Shown piece by piece: positions 1-8,826 of a stretch of 38,702 bases of DNA. The DNA is from Methanobacteriota archaeon (GTDB lineage Archaea; Halobacteriota; Methanomicrobia; Methanomicrobiales; Methanospirillaceae). The stretch is from contig JAKPPV010000039.1 of NCBI GenBank assembly GCA_029547145.1, positions 1 to 38,702 of the forward strand, in the 5' to 3' direction. The translations under genes and the position numbers were made by a program. The notes under the pieces are model-generated. The model had not been told where the DNA came from and did no database searches. It saw only the letters and a program-made list of their open reading frames with translations. How positions within the stretch are numbered: the stretch's first letter is position 1; the number at the start of each line of letters is the position of its first letter.

Positions 1-147
1 GCAGATCGCGGCCCCTGCGTCGCAGATGCCCTTCTCGTCGAGGTGCGAACCCATCGTCGCGACGGCCACCGGGCTGTTCGGGTCGCCCGAGTGGAAATCG
101 CCCTGAACGATCGGCCATCCGCTGGCTGGTGACTTCTTTTCTGCCAT
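1..147 (-). CDS. mtrA: Tetrahydromethanopterin S-methyltransferase subunit A (N-terminal fragment)
   Basis: Only the first 49 codons are inside the window; the gene runs off the left edge in frame. The peptide begins [18 protein letters not shown] and continues with a [20 protein letters not shown] stretch typical of the conserved N-terminal part of MtrA. MtrA is the corrinoid-binding subunit of the sodium-pumping methyltransferase, which moves the methyl group from tetrahydromethanopterin to coenzyme M. Its cobalamin-ligating histidine lies beyond the edge. The start is four bases after the mtrB stop, in the usual order mtrEDCBA, which supports the call. Confidence 0.93.
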   Translation of the reverse strand, partial: MAEKKSPASGWPIVQGDFHSGDPNSPVAVATMGSHLDEKGICDAGAAIC

Positions 148-151
148 CGCT

Positions 152-442
152 CTATCCCATCCTGATCAGTTGAAACGCGATGATCCCCGCGATGAAGAGC
201 CCGATCGCCATGCCGTACCAGAAGGCGGTGACGCCACCGGCGATCGTGAGCGCCTTCTCGCGACCCGGGTAGGACGCTGCGAGGATCCCCTCGCCGGACA
301 GCATGTTGATCAGGTCGTCTGCCACCGTCTCGATTAGGGCCACCTGCTCGATCACAGGCGCATATGACTCGCCCATCGATGTGACGATACCGACCATCGG
401 GTCGACGACAAGCCCGTATTCGGGGAGGACGTGAACGTACAT
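152..442 (-). CDS. mtrB: Tetrahydromethanopterin S-methyltransferase subunit B
   Basis: A 96-residue protein, the usual size for MtrB. A soluble N-terminal two thirds (from [18 protein letters not shown]) is followed by one membrane segment near residues 72-92 ([20 protein letters not shown]). MtrB is a small membrane-anchored subunit of the Mtr complex in the cytoplasmic membrane; its exact part in methyl transfer and sodium pumping is less clear than that of MtrA, E or H. It begins two bases after the mtrC stop. A purine-rich GGAGGGAC ribosome binding site lies inside the 3' end of mtrC, so translation is probably coupled along the operon. Confidence 0.95.
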   Translation of the reverse strand: MYVHVLPEYGLVVDPMVGIVTSMGESYAPVIEQVALIETVADDLINMLSGEGILAASYPGREKALTIAGGVTAFWYGMAIGLFIAGIIAFQLIRMG

Positions 443-444
443 CG

Positions 445-1293
445 TCAGTGTCCCTCCGCTTCAACGATGGGCTTGGAGTCGAGCCACGCGGCGGCATCGC
501 GCTTCGAGAGCGTGATGTACTGCGAGTAGGTGTAGTACCAGCCGATCACCGAGATGATGATCGAGACGATGAACGCTCCCATGCCGAGGAAGGCGAAGCT
601 GAAGATCGCGATCATCAGCATGGAGAGGAACCCGACCTCGGCGGTGAGCGTCAGCGTGCGGTCCTGCTTCTCGGACGGGCCGAGACAGGCGTTGAACCCG
701 TGCTGAAGCGCGATCGAGCCGAGCATGAAGATCGCCGCGATCAGACCGCCGCCGATCAGCGACGTCGAGAACGCGCTGGCGGATGCACCGAGCACGGTCA
801 CCGGGATCGCCGAGATGGGCGAGAACGTGAACGAGCCCGTCGCCATCGCGGTGAAACCGATCATGACCAGTGCACCGACCGCAGCGAGTTCGGCGATCGA
901 CTGGATCATCACCGGGATCTTCATGGCGAGGATGTTGTTCGCGATGTAGCCGAGGATCGCCCCGATGAGAAGACCGAGGACCAGGGCAAGCACCGGCGAT
1001 GCGATCCCGAACTTCGTTGCCAGGAGCATCGCGATCACGCCCGAGCCGAACGAGAGCATGCCCGCCGAGGGGACGCCCGTGCCGATACCGTAGCTGCAGA
1101 GGCGCTTGATTGTGTCCGAGCCCCAGACGAGGGCTGCGATGGCACCGAGCCCCCCGAAGAACGAGAAGAGCTGGGTGCCGGTGACCGTGTTCAGGTAGGT
1201 CAGGTAGATCCCGACAAGCGAACCGATGATTCCATAGATCATCAGCGTGTTGTGGGGGATGCCACCCTCTGTTACCGTTATCTGTGCCGTCAT
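445..1293 (-). CDS. mtrC: Tetrahydromethanopterin S-methyltransferase subunit C
   Basis: A polytopic membrane protein of 282 residues, close to the family length. Alternating hydrophobic segments (for example around residues 17-35, 80-100, 130-155, 175-195 and 220-250) fit an integral subunit of the Mtr sodium-translocating complex. The start MTAQITVTEGG has a good GAGGTGA ribosome binding site about six bases upstream. It lies between mtrD (nine bases upstream) and mtrB (two bases downstream), the canonical order. Glycine-rich helices and scarcity of charged residues are typical of MtrC. I see no damage or missing part. Confidence 0.95.
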   Translation of the reverse strand: MTAQITVTEGGIPHNTLMIYGIIGSLVGIYLTYLNTVTGTQLFSFFGGLGAIAALVWGSDTIKRLCSYGIGTGVPSAGMLSFGSGVIAMLLATKFGIASPVLALVLGLLIGAILGYIANNILAMKIPVMIQSIAELAAVGALVMIGFTAMATGSFTFSPISAIPVTVLGASASAFSTSLIGGGLIAAIFMLGSIALQHGFNACLGPSEKQDRTLTLTAEVGFLSMLMIAIFSFAFLGMGAFIVSIIISVIGWYYTYSQYITLSKRDAAAWLDSKPIVEAEGH

Positions 1294-1302
1294 GTCGTCA
1301 CC

Positions 1303-2148
1303 TCAGATGTTCAGGTTCACCACCACGATCAGGATCGCGACGAGGCCGCAGAGCGCCGAGGCAACGAGCGATGCCACGATCGCCCGTGGGAACCGCTTGA
1401 ACTTCGGGTCGTGCGGGCCCTCGATGGTGCCCGTGATGTTGTAGGCCGCAAGCACTGCGTTCACGAGGAACATGCCGATCGCAAAGATCCCGGCGAGCGA
1501 GATGGCGACGGGCATGATCTCCTCGACCTTCGCGTTGAAGATCGCAGGCAGGAACTGCTCGTAGACGCCGAGCAGCATCAGGTAGATCAGCGTGCCGCCC
1601 GCGCCGCCGAAGAGGCCACCGACGACACCACCGACGAACGAGATGAACGGCAGTCCGTGCCCCTCCGTCCCCTGGCTCTTGTACTCGACCTGCGAGTCAC
1701 CGGTCAGGGGGTCCGTCGCGACCTTCCCCGATGCGGCGGGAATGCCCATGCCGAAGACGTAGATCACGTTGACCATCAGACAGGTGATCGCCATCATCAG
1801 GCCACCACCGATCGCACCGGTCACGGTCGCGACGACGACACCGAGCTCGGCCGCCCAGGCACCGCCGAAGAGACCGGCGAGACCGGCACCTGCGGCGAGC
1901 ATCGCGACACCCGTCGCGATACCTGGGGCCTGTCCCATCGCAGCCGGCGCACCGCCGACCGGGACGAAGTGCACCCCGAAGCCGATCAGCACACCGCCCA
2001 GGATGATCCCGAGCAGAGGCATCACGGCGGTGGGAGCGATGACGAAGACCGCACCGATGAAGATGACCGCAAGGACGAGGCCGATCACCGAGGAGACCGG
2101 GTCCATCGCACCGCCGGCGGCAGGCTTCGCCGCTCCAAGAGCGCTCAT
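1303..2148 (-). CDS. mtrD: Tetrahydromethanopterin S-methyltransferase subunit D
   Basis: A membrane protein of 281 residues starting MSALGAAKPAAGG. The start was chosen because its ATG overlaps the mtrE stop in an ATGA arrangement; the open frame extends further upstream, but that part is only a shadow of mtrE. Several transmembrane segments flank a loop with TDPLTGDSQVEYKSQGTEGHG (about residues 146-166). MtrD with MtrC and MtrE forms the membrane core of the methyltransferase and is thought to take part in sodium transport. It looks slightly longer than many homologues because of an Ala/Gly-rich N-terminus; the methionine at residue 15 is a possible alternative start. Confidence 0.94.
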   Translation of the reverse strand: MSALGAAKPAAGGAMDPVSSVIGLVLAVIFIGAVFVIAPTAVMPLLGIILGGVLIGFGVHFVPVGGAPAAMGQAPGIATGVAMLAAGAGLAGLFGGAWAAELGVVVATVTGAIGGGLMMAITCLMVNVIYVFGMGIPAASGKVATDPLTGDSQVEYKSQGTEGHGLPFISFVGGVVGGLFGGAGGTLIYLMLLGVYEQFLPAIFNAKVEEIMPVAISLAGIFAIGMFLVNAVLAAYNITGTIEGPHDPKFKRFPRAIVASLVASALCGLVAILIVVVNLNI

Positions 2149-3047
2149 GACGAGGCCTCCTCGGCGGACGTGTACGGCCCGTAGTTCTTGCGGGCGTAGA
2201 CCTCGACCCAGCGGTCGATCACGACGAAGACCAGGATCATCGCGAGCCCGACGATGATCGCACCCCACCCGGCGCCGATGTGCTCGAAGAGGACCGTGCG
2301 CCAGAGTTCGAGGAAGACGATCAGGCCGAAACAGACACCCGAGGCCGGTCCGCCGAGCTTGGACGAGAACCAGCCGTTATCGAGCGAGTTCCGCTGGCCC
2401 GCCTCGGCATACCGGACGATGTTGCCCGAGGCCGAGATCGGAACGCCGGCACCGAACTTCTGGTTCTGGTACTGCCGTTCCTTGCCGTAGAAGGGGTTGC
2501 CCGTCGCGGAACCGGCCGCACCGAGCGCGATACCCCAGACGAGTCCGAGGAGCGGGAGCGGGAACGGGTGCCCGAGGGATGCGTTCATGAGGTAACACAT
2601 GGCCACCGTCGTGAAGATCGCCACGAAGGCGTGGGCCATCGTGACCGAGAGCATCGACTTGAGGATGTCGATGTACACCGGCTGGCCGAACTTGGCCAGA
2701 CTTGCCGTGCGTCCGAGATAACCGGATGTCGCGTAGACTCCCTGGACGAACGTCGCGATCGTCGCGCCGAGGATCAGCGCGAGGACCGGATTGACGTCCT
2801 TTGCCAGGAACGCCCACGCAAGGCCGGCACCGAGCGTACACCAGAGACCGTACGCCGGGGGCTCCCCCGCCACCGCCTTGTTGAAGATACGGTGGATGAA
2901 GCCCATCTGCGGAGCGAGCTGGACCTGCGAGTTCGGGTCTCCCTGCGACCCGATATCGGACTCCGTGTCCTCCGCAGCACCGGCAACGGCGGCGAGCGCC
3001 CCTGCCAATGCAGTGATTCCAATTCCGAATACGATGTTTTCTACCAT
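2145..3047 (-). CDS. mtrE: Tetrahydromethanopterin S-methyltransferase subunit E
   Basis: First gene of the mtr operon, encoding a 300-residue multi-spanning membrane protein that begins MVENIVFGIGITALAGALAA. The start is fixed by a strong GAGGAGGC ribosome binding site a few bases upstream; an in-frame ATG 33 bases earlier lacks one. Features seen include an early loop with the acidic stretch EDTESDIGSQGDPNSQVQ, a central segment with GNPFYGKERQYQNQKFG, and a C-terminal cytoplasmic tail KNYGPYTSAEEASS. MtrE belongs to the sodium-translocating membrane core of Mtr. Order and spacing with mtrD, C, B and A are canonical. A BRE/TATA promoter lies about 110 bases upstream. Confidence 0.95.
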   Translation of the reverse strand: MVENIVFGIGITALAGALAAVAGAAEDTESDIGSQGDPNSQVQLAPQMGFIHRIFNKAVAGEPPAYGLWCTLGAGLAWAFLAKDVNPVLALILGATIATFVQGVYATSGYLGRTASLAKFGQPVYIDILKSMLSVTMAHAFVAIFTTVAMCYLMNASLGHPFPLPLLGLVWGIALGAAGSATGNPFYGKERQYQNQKFGAGVPISASGNIVRYAEAGQRNSLDNGWFSSKLGGPASGVCFGLIVFLELWRTVLFEHIGAGWGAIIVGLAMILVFVVIDRWVEVYARKNYGPYTSAEEASS

Positions 3048-3156
3048 TGAGCCTCCTCCCGTGCCAGTGAATAGGCGCATGAGAGTTTGGGAAATTGCAT
3101 CGCCACGTGTATGAGTACAAACCCTTTGTGGTTCATGTAACGGTTGGCTGAGAATG

Positions 3157-3172
3157 AATTAAAGGTTTCGAA
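3157..3172 (-). promoter_or_regulatory. mtr operon promoter (BRE + TATA)
   Basis: Read on the minus strand this gives TTTCGAAACCTTTAATT, a purine-rich BRE (CGAAA) followed by an archaeal TATA-like box (CTTTAAT). The expected transcription start is about 25 bases further, near 3130-3136, which leaves a leader of roughly 85-90 bases before mtrE. The 13-base core TTCGAAACCTTTA occurs again upstream of the mcr operon at 9081-9093, and this supports it as a promoter. The transcription start is inferred, not seen. Confidence 0.65.
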
Positions 3173-3847
3173 ATTATTTCCGTAAAGACCGGCTTATTTT
3201 GCCTAATATCGATTTTTAACCCGAAATCGTCGATTTTATCATTATTACTTGCGTTAATGAAATAAAAGTTGTGTAATAACCCGATATTTGGGAGTCGGTA
3301 CGACAGAACAGGAGAAGGAGGGTCCAAGGTCCCGGTTCTCCTATATTTACCGGGATACGAGACGGACGACCTCTCGTATCGAGAGGGTCTGAGCCCATAC
3401 CATGGAAGGACATAAATCGAATTCCAAGGTTCCGCACGAAAGGAGTCGAGCTGTATAGAGGCCCGTACGCTCGCGATCCGTTTGGCGAGGCAGACCTGGA
3501 GATTATGCGATCTCCAGAGGAACGCTGCTTCATGGTTGGAGGGGGAGAGGGGACGTTCGCGTCACGTTGTGCCGATAGTGCCGACCCTGATACTGAGGGA
3601 AAAGGGCCGTCACACCCTCTCCACCCACGACTCATTCCGATGCTAAACTTCTGTACCTGTCTTCGGTGTTGCTGATACCGATATCCTGAACGTGCCGATT
3701 GCGCCGTGTTCATCGTTGGAGCAACGAACACCCCGTCGAGGGAACGGACAGGACCGTGCTCGATTTCGGAAACCGTGAAAGACGACGTGGACGATATTCA
3801 GACTGGTGATGGAGACCGCATGGAAAGCAGCCGCTCGGAGGGGAGAT
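3173..3847. other. Non-coding spacer between mcr and mtr operons, rich in hairpins
   Basis: About 675 bases with no convincing gene. Two minus-strand open frames (3133-3327 and 3216-3731) have no family resemblance, no ribosome binding site and poor codon use. The part up to about 3300 is AT-rich. From about 3335 the stretch is GC-richer and holds perfect inverted repeats: CCCGGT/ACCGGG around a TATATTT core near 3331-3354; GATACGAG/CTCGTATC (3354-3380) competing with CTCTCG/CGAGAG (3371-3385); CTGGAGAT/ATCTCCAG (3496-3517); and GACG-TTCG-CGTC (3552-3563). I do not recognise a known RNA family. A structured leader, trailer or small RNA is possible. Confidence 0.5.
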
Positions 3848-3858
3848 AAAAAAAAAAA
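3848..3858 (-). terminator. mcr operon terminator (T tract)
   Basis: A run of eleven A on the plus strand, which is eleven T in the mcr transcript, begins 13 bases after the mcrA stop. Archaeal RNA polymerase terminates at such T tracts without needing a hairpin. The next operon in the same direction (mtr) has its own promoter, so termination here makes sense. Confidence 0.75.
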
Positions 3859-3871
3859 GTGGTGTTTGGGT

Positions 3872-5554
3872 TTACCGGGCAGGGATGATCAGCGAGCGCT
3901 CGCCGGCGGGCATGAACTCGCGGATCGCACCCCTCGCGAACTCGCGGCGCGGCTCGGCGAAGTCGAAGGCGAGCGCCGGGTCCGCGAACGTGATCTTGAT
4001 CAGCGGGTTGAGCGTCCATGCATCGCCGCGGGCGTAGTGGCACGCGCCGGAGATGGCGGCGTACTCGCCCTGGTGCCCGACGTTCATCGCGTAGTTCGGG
4101 TAGTTCGGGCCACGGAGCTCGCCGATCAGACCCTCGTCCGGGCGGATCGAGAGCGAGTTCGCGGAACCACACTGGTCCTGCAGGTCGTAGCCGAAGAAGC
4201 CGAGACGCGACCAGCCCTCCTTGTGCATCAGCATCGAGAGGTACCAGCCGTTCAGGCCGGCGTTCGAGTTACCCGTCGCCATCGAGGTGGTCAGGCCGGA
4301 GGCGGCCGCGATGACCGATGCACGCTGGGAACCGCCGAAGTGGTCCTCCAGCATGGTCGGGAACTCTTCGTACTGCTCCATGGAGTAGAGCGTGACCTCG
4401 CTGGCGATATCGTTGACCGCTTCCTGGGTCACCGGAGCCTTGCCCCAGCCGCCATACTTGTCCGCGACGTAGTCCTTGCCGTAGTAGCAGAAGTCGTCGA
4501 GGATGTTGTCGGTGTACGCGGCCGTTGCGTACTGCGTGAACCCGACACCGCCGGACATGTACGAGCCGAGCCAGATCTGGTCGAAGAGCATGGCACCGGC
4601 GCCGACGACCTCGAGGGAGGCCTTGACGGGGTCGTTCGGGTACTTGCGGTCCGCCTGGATCATGTCGCAGAAGTGGCCGAACTTGATGCCACCGGGCTCG
4701 TTCGGGCCGCGGGCGCGGCGAGCGGGCAGGATGTCGGCCATCTGGATCACACCGGCGTGCTTCGCGGCGTACGACAGGTCGGCGACGGCTGCCTCACCGG
4801 CGCACATGCGGTACGCGGCGATGAAGGACATGCCGAGCTGCATCGCAGACCACCGCGAGGTGGTGCCACCGTCACAGGTGCGGCTGACGATCGTCGGGAT
4901 GTGGACCGCCTGCCACATCGACTTGCCGACCGCCTTCTTGAGGGCCTCGGCCGACTTGGCGGGGAAGAGCTTCTCGATGTTCAGGAGGAACTGCGGCTCG
5001 ATGTCGTCCGCCACCTCGTCGTCACCGGTGAAGACCTTGACGTAGCAGTCGGCGGTGAGCGCGGGGTGCGTCTCGACCATGTGCTCCTGGACGACGGCGG
5101 CGCCGGGCATCGCGTGGTTGAGGATGTGCAGGTACTCGTTGATCGTCTCGGGCGTGACCTCCTTGCCGAGGCGCTTCTGGAGCGTCTGGTGGGCGAGGTC
5201 CATCCCGACGATGATCGTCCGGCGGATGTCGTCCCACATCTGCTGCATCGCCGCGTTGTTGACGAAGTGCAGGTCGTCACCCTCGACGAAGGTGCCCGTG
5301 GTGGAGACCTCGTAGGTCATCAGCTGGCGCTGTCCGAGCGGGATACCGCCGAGGTGGCAGCGCTTCGGGTCGTACTGGGAGATGCCGCGCTCCATCTCGA
5401 CGGCCTTGCCGAGCTTCATGAACTCCCGCTTGCGCTCGGACTGCTCAAGCCCCTTGCGCAGGAAGGCGGTGTTGAGGCTGGACGGGTCTTCTCCGGCGAA
5501 CTTCTCCTTGAGCGCCTTCAGGAAGAGCTTCTGGGATCTCTCGATTTTTGCCAT
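3872..5554 (-). CDS. mcrA: Methyl-coenzyme M reductase alpha subunit
   Basis: A full-length 560-residue McrA, the catalytic subunit that with coenzyme F430 makes methane and heterodisulfide from methyl-CoM and coenzyme B. Visible landmarks are the F430-ligand glutamine in [15 protein letters not shown] (Q156), [15 protein letters not shown] (residues 225-239), [14 protein letters not shown] (276-289) and the diagnostic [11 protein letters not shown] (335-345). Residues known to be modified in other McrA proteins are conserved: His266 (YAAKHAGVI), Arg280, Gln410 (FGGSQRA), Gly455 of [11 protein letters not shown] (thioglycine site) and Cys462. The start MAKIERSQK is six bases after the mcrG stop. 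It is last in mcrBDCGA and is followed by a T-tract terminator. Confidence 0.98.
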   Translation of the reverse strand: MAKIERSQKLFLKALKEKFAGEDPSSLNTAFLRKGLEQSERKREFMKLGKAVEMERGISQYDPKRCHLGGIPLGQRQLMTYEVSTTGTFVEGDDLHFVNNAAMQQMWDDIRRTIIVGMDLAHQTLQKRLGKEVTPETINEYLHILNHAMPGAAVVQEHMVETHPALTADCYVKVFTGDDEVADDIEPQFLLNIEKLFPAKSAEALKKAVGKSMWQAVHIPTIVSRTCDGGTTSRWSAMQLGMSFIAAYRMCAGEAAVADLSYAAKHAGVIQMADILPARRARGPNEPGGIKFGHFCDMIQADRKYPNDPVKASLEVVGAGAMLFDQIWLGSYMSGGVGFTQYATAAYTDNILDDFCYYGKDYVADKYGGWGKAPVTQEAVNDIASEVTLYSMEQYEEFPTMLEDHFGGSQRASVIAAASGLTTSMATGNSNAGLNGWYLSMLMHKEGWSRLGFFGYDLQDQCGSANSLSIRPDEGLIGELRGPNYPNYAMNVGHQGEYAAISGACHYARGDAWTLNPLIKITFADPALAFDFAEPRREFARGAIREFMPAGERSLIIPAR

Positions 5555-5560
5555 GTCAGA

Positions 5561-6325
5561 TCACTCCTTCGGCATGAAGCCGTACTTGGTCCTGAGCGCG
5601 TGGATGCGCTGGATGTACTCGAGCGCCTCGGCGTCATCGCGGTAGGCCGTGCCGACCACCGCGTGGTAGATCGTCGTGTGCGCCTTGAGCCACTTCTCGT
5701 CCATCGGCTTGCCAACCTTGACCTCACGGTCGAGGGCCTCGCCGATCTGGTTCTTGACGTACTTGACAACGCCGTCCTTCTTGTCGAGGACGCAGCGCTG
5801 GAGCATGTCGAACATCATGCCGTCCTCGTCGAGACGGAGCGAGTGACCGTGCACGGTCGCACCGCGGATGCCGACGCGGGCCGGGTCGAAGAGCTCGGTG
5901 TTGACAAGCTCCTTCGCGTACTTCTCGAGGTCGCGCTCGCGGCACTCGACGATCTGCCGGCCGGAGAGCGTACCGGGGTCGACGCCGCGGAAGCGGTATG
6001 CCTCGAGGTACGACCGGAGGTAGGGCTGCGACGGCGCGTTGTACATCGAGTCAGCGAACTGGATGTAGCGGACGCGGTCGCCGGCCTTCGCACCCTCGGT
6101 GGGGGTGACGATCTTCCGGATCGGGCAGTCGGGCTCGCCCTGCTCCGCCAGCGGCGGGTGGGCGGTCGGGTAGGCCGATCCGGGTGCGCGGTGCCCCATG
6201 ACCAGCACGATGTCCTCGTCCGTGACGTCACGGATCGTCTCGAGCTTGTACCCGGGGTTCATGTACTTGCGCCGGTTCTCGGCGACGACAGTGGACCCAG
6301 GTCCATACTGAGGTTTGTATGCCAT
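5561..6325 (-). CDS. mcrG: Methyl-coenzyme M reductase gamma subunit
   Basis: A 254-residue McrG, the normal length. The true start is MAYKPQYGPGSTVVAENRR; the frame stays open far upstream, but only as a shadow of mcrC. The conserved block VLVMGHRAPGSAYPTAHPPL and the C-terminal IYHAVVGTAYRDDAEALEYI match the family. McrG forms the alpha2-beta2-gamma2 hexamer with McrA and McrB and closes one side of the F430 cavity. It starts eight bases after the mcrC stop and ends six bases before mcrA, so it is co-transcribed. No unusual feature was seen. Confidence 0.97.
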   Translation of the reverse strand: MAYKPQYGPGSTVVAENRRKYMNPGYKLETIRDVTDEDIVLVMGHRAPGSAYPTAHPPLAEQGEPDCPIRKIVTPTEGAKAGDRVRYIQFADSMYNAPSQPYLRSYLEAYRFRGVDPGTLSGRQIVECRERDLEKYAKELVNTELFDPARVGIRGATVHGHSLRLDEDGMMFDMLQRCVLDKKDGVVKYVKNQIGEALDREVKVGKPMDEKWLKAHTTIYHAVVGTAYRDDAEALEYIQRIHALRTKYGFMPKE

Positions 6326-6333
6326 GTCTTTTT

Positions 6334-6966
6334 TCACTCCATTGTGGACTCTTTCATCAATCTCATCACCTGCCGGATGACTTCCGCCATCTTCTCCCGT
6401 GTCGGGGTCTGCCCGCGGGTCACCCCGCTGACGATCGCCATGACCGTCCCCTGCGTCCGAACCCTGTCGAGCGGGGGCATCACGTACGCGGTCTTCACTC
6501 CTTCCTTTGCCAGATCCTCGAAGTCGATCGGAGCCTGTGAGACGACGATCGCCGGGATATTGCAGTATTGAAGGATGAATCTGACCTTGTGGACCACGTG
6601 TGAGCGGACGTTGCCGTGATGCAGAATCGCAACCTTGTGCCGTTCGATCTGCTGGATCTCCTTCTCGGTGAGGCCGAAATACGCGCCGAGCACCCCTCCT
6701 GCTATGCTGGGCGCGTCCGGAGGGACACCGCTGCCCGCGTTGAGGACCAGCGTACTGACACAGTACTCGATCCCCTGCTGCCGCAGGGCGGAGGTGATAT
6801 CGCAGACCGGTTTGGTGACGTGGCGCCGCCCGGGGGACATGCCGACGACGATGATGTCGGGGGAACGGCACTCGGATATCGTGCCACGCTGGGCTATGCC
6901 GCCTCCCTTGCCCATACCCATCGCCTCGCGGCAGTCGACCACCTGGGTCACACGTCCCATCGGCAT
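6334..6966 (-). CDS. mcrC: Methyl-coenzyme M reductase operon protein C
   Basis: A 210-residue McrC. It starts MPMGRVTQVVDCREAMGMGK and holds the family blocks GGGIAQRGTISECRSPDIIV, GMSPGRRHVTKPVCDITSAL and LVLNAGSGVPPDAPSIAGGV. McrC is not a subunit of the mature enzyme; in other methanogens it belongs to the protein complex that reductively activates the nickel of F430. Cysteines at about residues 12, 33, 55 and 69 are candidates for redox or metal roles (inference). It lies two bases after mcrD and eight before mcrG. Not every mcr operon contains mcrC, so its presence marks the full five-gene form. Confidence 0.95.
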   Translation of the reverse strand: MPMGRVTQVVDCREAMGMGKGGGIAQRGTISECRSPDIIVVGMSPGRRHVTKPVCDITSALRQQGIEYCVSTLVLNAGSGVPPDAPSIAGGVLGAYFGLTEKEIQQIERHKVAILHHGNVRSHVVHKVRFILQYCNIPAIVVSQAPIDFEDLAKEGVKTAYVMPPLDRVRTQGTVMAIVSGVTRGQTPTREKMAEVIRQVMRLMKESTME

Positions 6967-6968
6967 GA

Positions 6969-7439
6969 CTATCGGTATCCCTGCAGGATCACGGGTCCCT
7001 TCCGGCTCTTCGGATCGACCAGTCCGAGCAGGATCTCATCCGCGTTCGGACCGTACTTTGCGTAGTCAGAGACTGTCGGCTTCGTCTTCATGAATCGGCC
7101 CTGCTGGATCCGGAACGTGAACTTCGTGAAGACCTCCTCGCATGCCGCCCTGATCGCCGGGAGTACCTCATCCGTCTCCAGTTCCATGTCGATCATACCG
7201 ACGTGGGTATGGAGCTGGATCTCCTCGCCAAGGACGCGGATCGTCTGGCGCCTGGAGTGGGGGTTGACCGCTCCCCGCGCGGGGCCATACGGCACCGTCG
7301 CGGGGATGCTCTGCCCCTTCAGGAGGATCCGGCGGATTCCGGGGTTCGCGGCGAGACGGTTGAGCAGCTGCTCGACCGTCTCGGGGTTGAGGAGACGCTC
7401 TGGCGCGACCCTGACCTGGGGATATATGGCGTCTTTCAT
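6969..7439 (-). CDS. mcrD: Methyl-coenzyme M reductase operon protein D
   Basis: A 156-residue McrD starting MKDAIYPQVRVAPERLLNPE. Family marks are LLNRLAANPGIRRILLKGQS, the VPYGPARGAVNPHSRR stretch and a C-terminal block with DPKSRKGPVILQGYR. McrD co-purifies with the reductase in other methanogens and probably helps assembly or F430 loading; it is not needed for activity of the pure enzyme. The gene begins 20 bases after mcrB and ends two bases before mcrC. Length and order are canonical. Confidence 0.95.
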   Translation of the reverse strand: MKDAIYPQVRVAPERLLNPETVEQLLNRLAANPGIRRILLKGQSIPATVPYGPARGAVNPHSRRQTIRVLGEEIQLHTHVGMIDMELETDEVLPAIRAACEEVFTKFTFRIQQGRFMKTKPTVSDYAKYGPNADEILLGLVDPKSRKGPVILQGYR

Positions 7440-7459
7440 CTGTCAGGTGATTGTTCTAC

Positions 7460-8773
7460 TTAGATGGACTGCGCGATGGTCTGGATCGGCATCTTGAACT
7501 CCGGCAGCTGGCCGAAGGTGTCCTGGTAGATCTTCGCTGTCCCCTCGGGAGAGAACATCTGCGTGCCGGCGTCGAGCGCACTTGCTGCGACGAGGCACGG
7601 GATACCGAACCCGGCCGAGTGGCGCGTGACGACGTGGTTGCCGTTGAAGACACCGGGGCCGCCGCCACCGTAGATCGAGTGGCTGAAGAACGAGAACCCG
7701 ACGGCGACACCCATCACACGGCCGTAGTCCGCTCCGGGCAGGCCCGTCTCGTGCTCGAGCAGGTCGTTGAAGTACAGGAGCGTCGACGAGACGGCCTGGG
7801 CGAACCGGCCCGCACCACAGTTGACCATCGTGGCGGCGAGGGTTCCGGCGGACGCGTAGGCGTTCCAGAGCATCGGGTCCTTCGTCTCGTAGAAGACGTA
7901 GCCCGACTTGCCCTTCTTGCCGGCCTTGATGACCTTGTCCTCGATCGCGCGCTCGACGAGCGACTGGACGACCGTACCGATCGTGCCGGTTGCGCCGTTC
8001 GCCTTGACGAGGTCGTAGACGAGGTTGTTCGCGTTCAGGCCCTGGTACGCGAAGCCGAGGAGCTGGGCCCGCTCGAAGGGTCCGATCGCATTGCCCATCT
8101 CGAACTCACCGGCCTGCTCGTAGGTCGAGGCGAGGGCGGCGCCCTGCATCGCGTTCCGGTGGGTCATCATGACGAACTGGTTCACGGCGACGTTCCGGAG
8201 CGCAAAGCCGAGACCCTCGTTGTTCTGGGGGATGGAGAGGATGCCGACGACGTTCGCGCCCTGCATGTCCATCGTCTGGGGGTAGGTACCCATCACAGCG
8301 GCCTTGACGTAGGAGCCGTTGAACATGTCAACGTTGTACTGGTCGATGACCGCGAGCGTGGTCGCCGAGGCGACTGCTGTGATCGCCGCGTCGTAGGTGG
8401 CTGCCGCGGAGAGACGCGCCGAGGGAACCTCGACCATCAGCATCTTGCCGCCGCCGTAGACGCGGATGTTCGTGTCATCGCCCTCTTCGACCTGCACCAT
8501 CGACTTGATCTTCTCTGCGATCGCCTCGTGGTCCTTGACGATCGAGAAGTCCATGCCGCGGCCCAGGATCTGGTTCATCTTGCCGCCGACCTTTCCGCTG
8601 GCGAGCGCCGCCTCGAGTCCTCCGAGGTTGACCGCAACCGTGCGCTTGGTCAGGTCGATGATCTTCCGGATACCGGGGTTCGACACCGGGCTGATCTTGT
8701 CGATCGTGACGCCGCTCTTGAGCAGCTTGCCCCCATCATCGTAGAGGTCAATTGTTTCGGTATATTTTGCCAT
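7460..8773 (-). CDS. mcrB: Methyl-coenzyme M reductase beta subunit
   Basis: First gene of the mcr operon; a 437-residue McrB of normal size, starting MAKYTETIDLYDDGGK. The diagnostic active-site block SIYGGGGPGVF lies about two thirds into the protein (FFSHSIYGGGGPGVFNGNHV), followed by TRHSAGFGIPCLVAASALDA. McrB helps build the F430 cavity and binds coenzyme B together with McrA. The ATG is preceded by CAGAGGAACGTT, with an AGAGGA ribosome binding site. Upstream lies a 320-base non-coding leader and promoter region with two candidate promoters and a repeated palindromic element, so expression control probably resides there. Confidence 0.97.
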   Translation of the reverse strand: MAKYTETIDLYDDGGKLLKSGVTIDKISPVSNPGIRKIIDLTKRTVAVNLGGLEAALASGKVGGKMNQILGRGMDFSIVKDHEAIAEKIKSMVQVEEGDDTNIRVYGGGKMLMVEVPSARLSAAATYDAAITAVASATTLAVIDQYNVDMFNGSYVKAAVMGTYPQTMDMQGANVVGILSIPQNNEGLGFALRNVAVNQFVMMTHRNAMQGAALASTYEQAGEFEMGNAIGPFERAQLLGFAYQGLNANNLVYDLVKANGATGTIGTVVQSLVERAIEDKVIKAGKKGKSGYVFYETKDPMLWNAYASAGTLAATMVNCGAGRFAQAVSSTLLYFNDLLEHETGLPGADYGRVMGVAVGFSFFSHSIYGGGGPGVFNGNHVVTRHSAGFGIPCLVAASALDAGTQMFSPEGTAKIYQDTFGQLPEFKMPIQTIAQSI

Positions 8774-8826
8774 AACGTTCCTCTGATTACGTGGTTCGTG
8801 TGTTCAGTTCGCGCCTGGTACTGAAT

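Noticed and set aside
448..2184. Long plus-strand open frame opposite mtrC and mtrD
   Set aside because: Product is almost entirely Arg, Asp, Glu and His, the usual antisense shadow of GC-rich membrane protein genes.
3216..3731. Minus-strand frame in the mcr-mtr spacer
   Set aside because: Overlaps the hairpins, has mixed codon use unlike its neighbours, no ribosome binding site and no recognisable family.
3806..6571. A very long plus-strand open frame opposite mcrA and mcrG
   Set aside because: It is a shadow of the strongly biased codons of mcrA/mcrG. Its product is rich in Arg, Val, Asp and Leu in low-complexity order, has no family match and no ribosome binding site.
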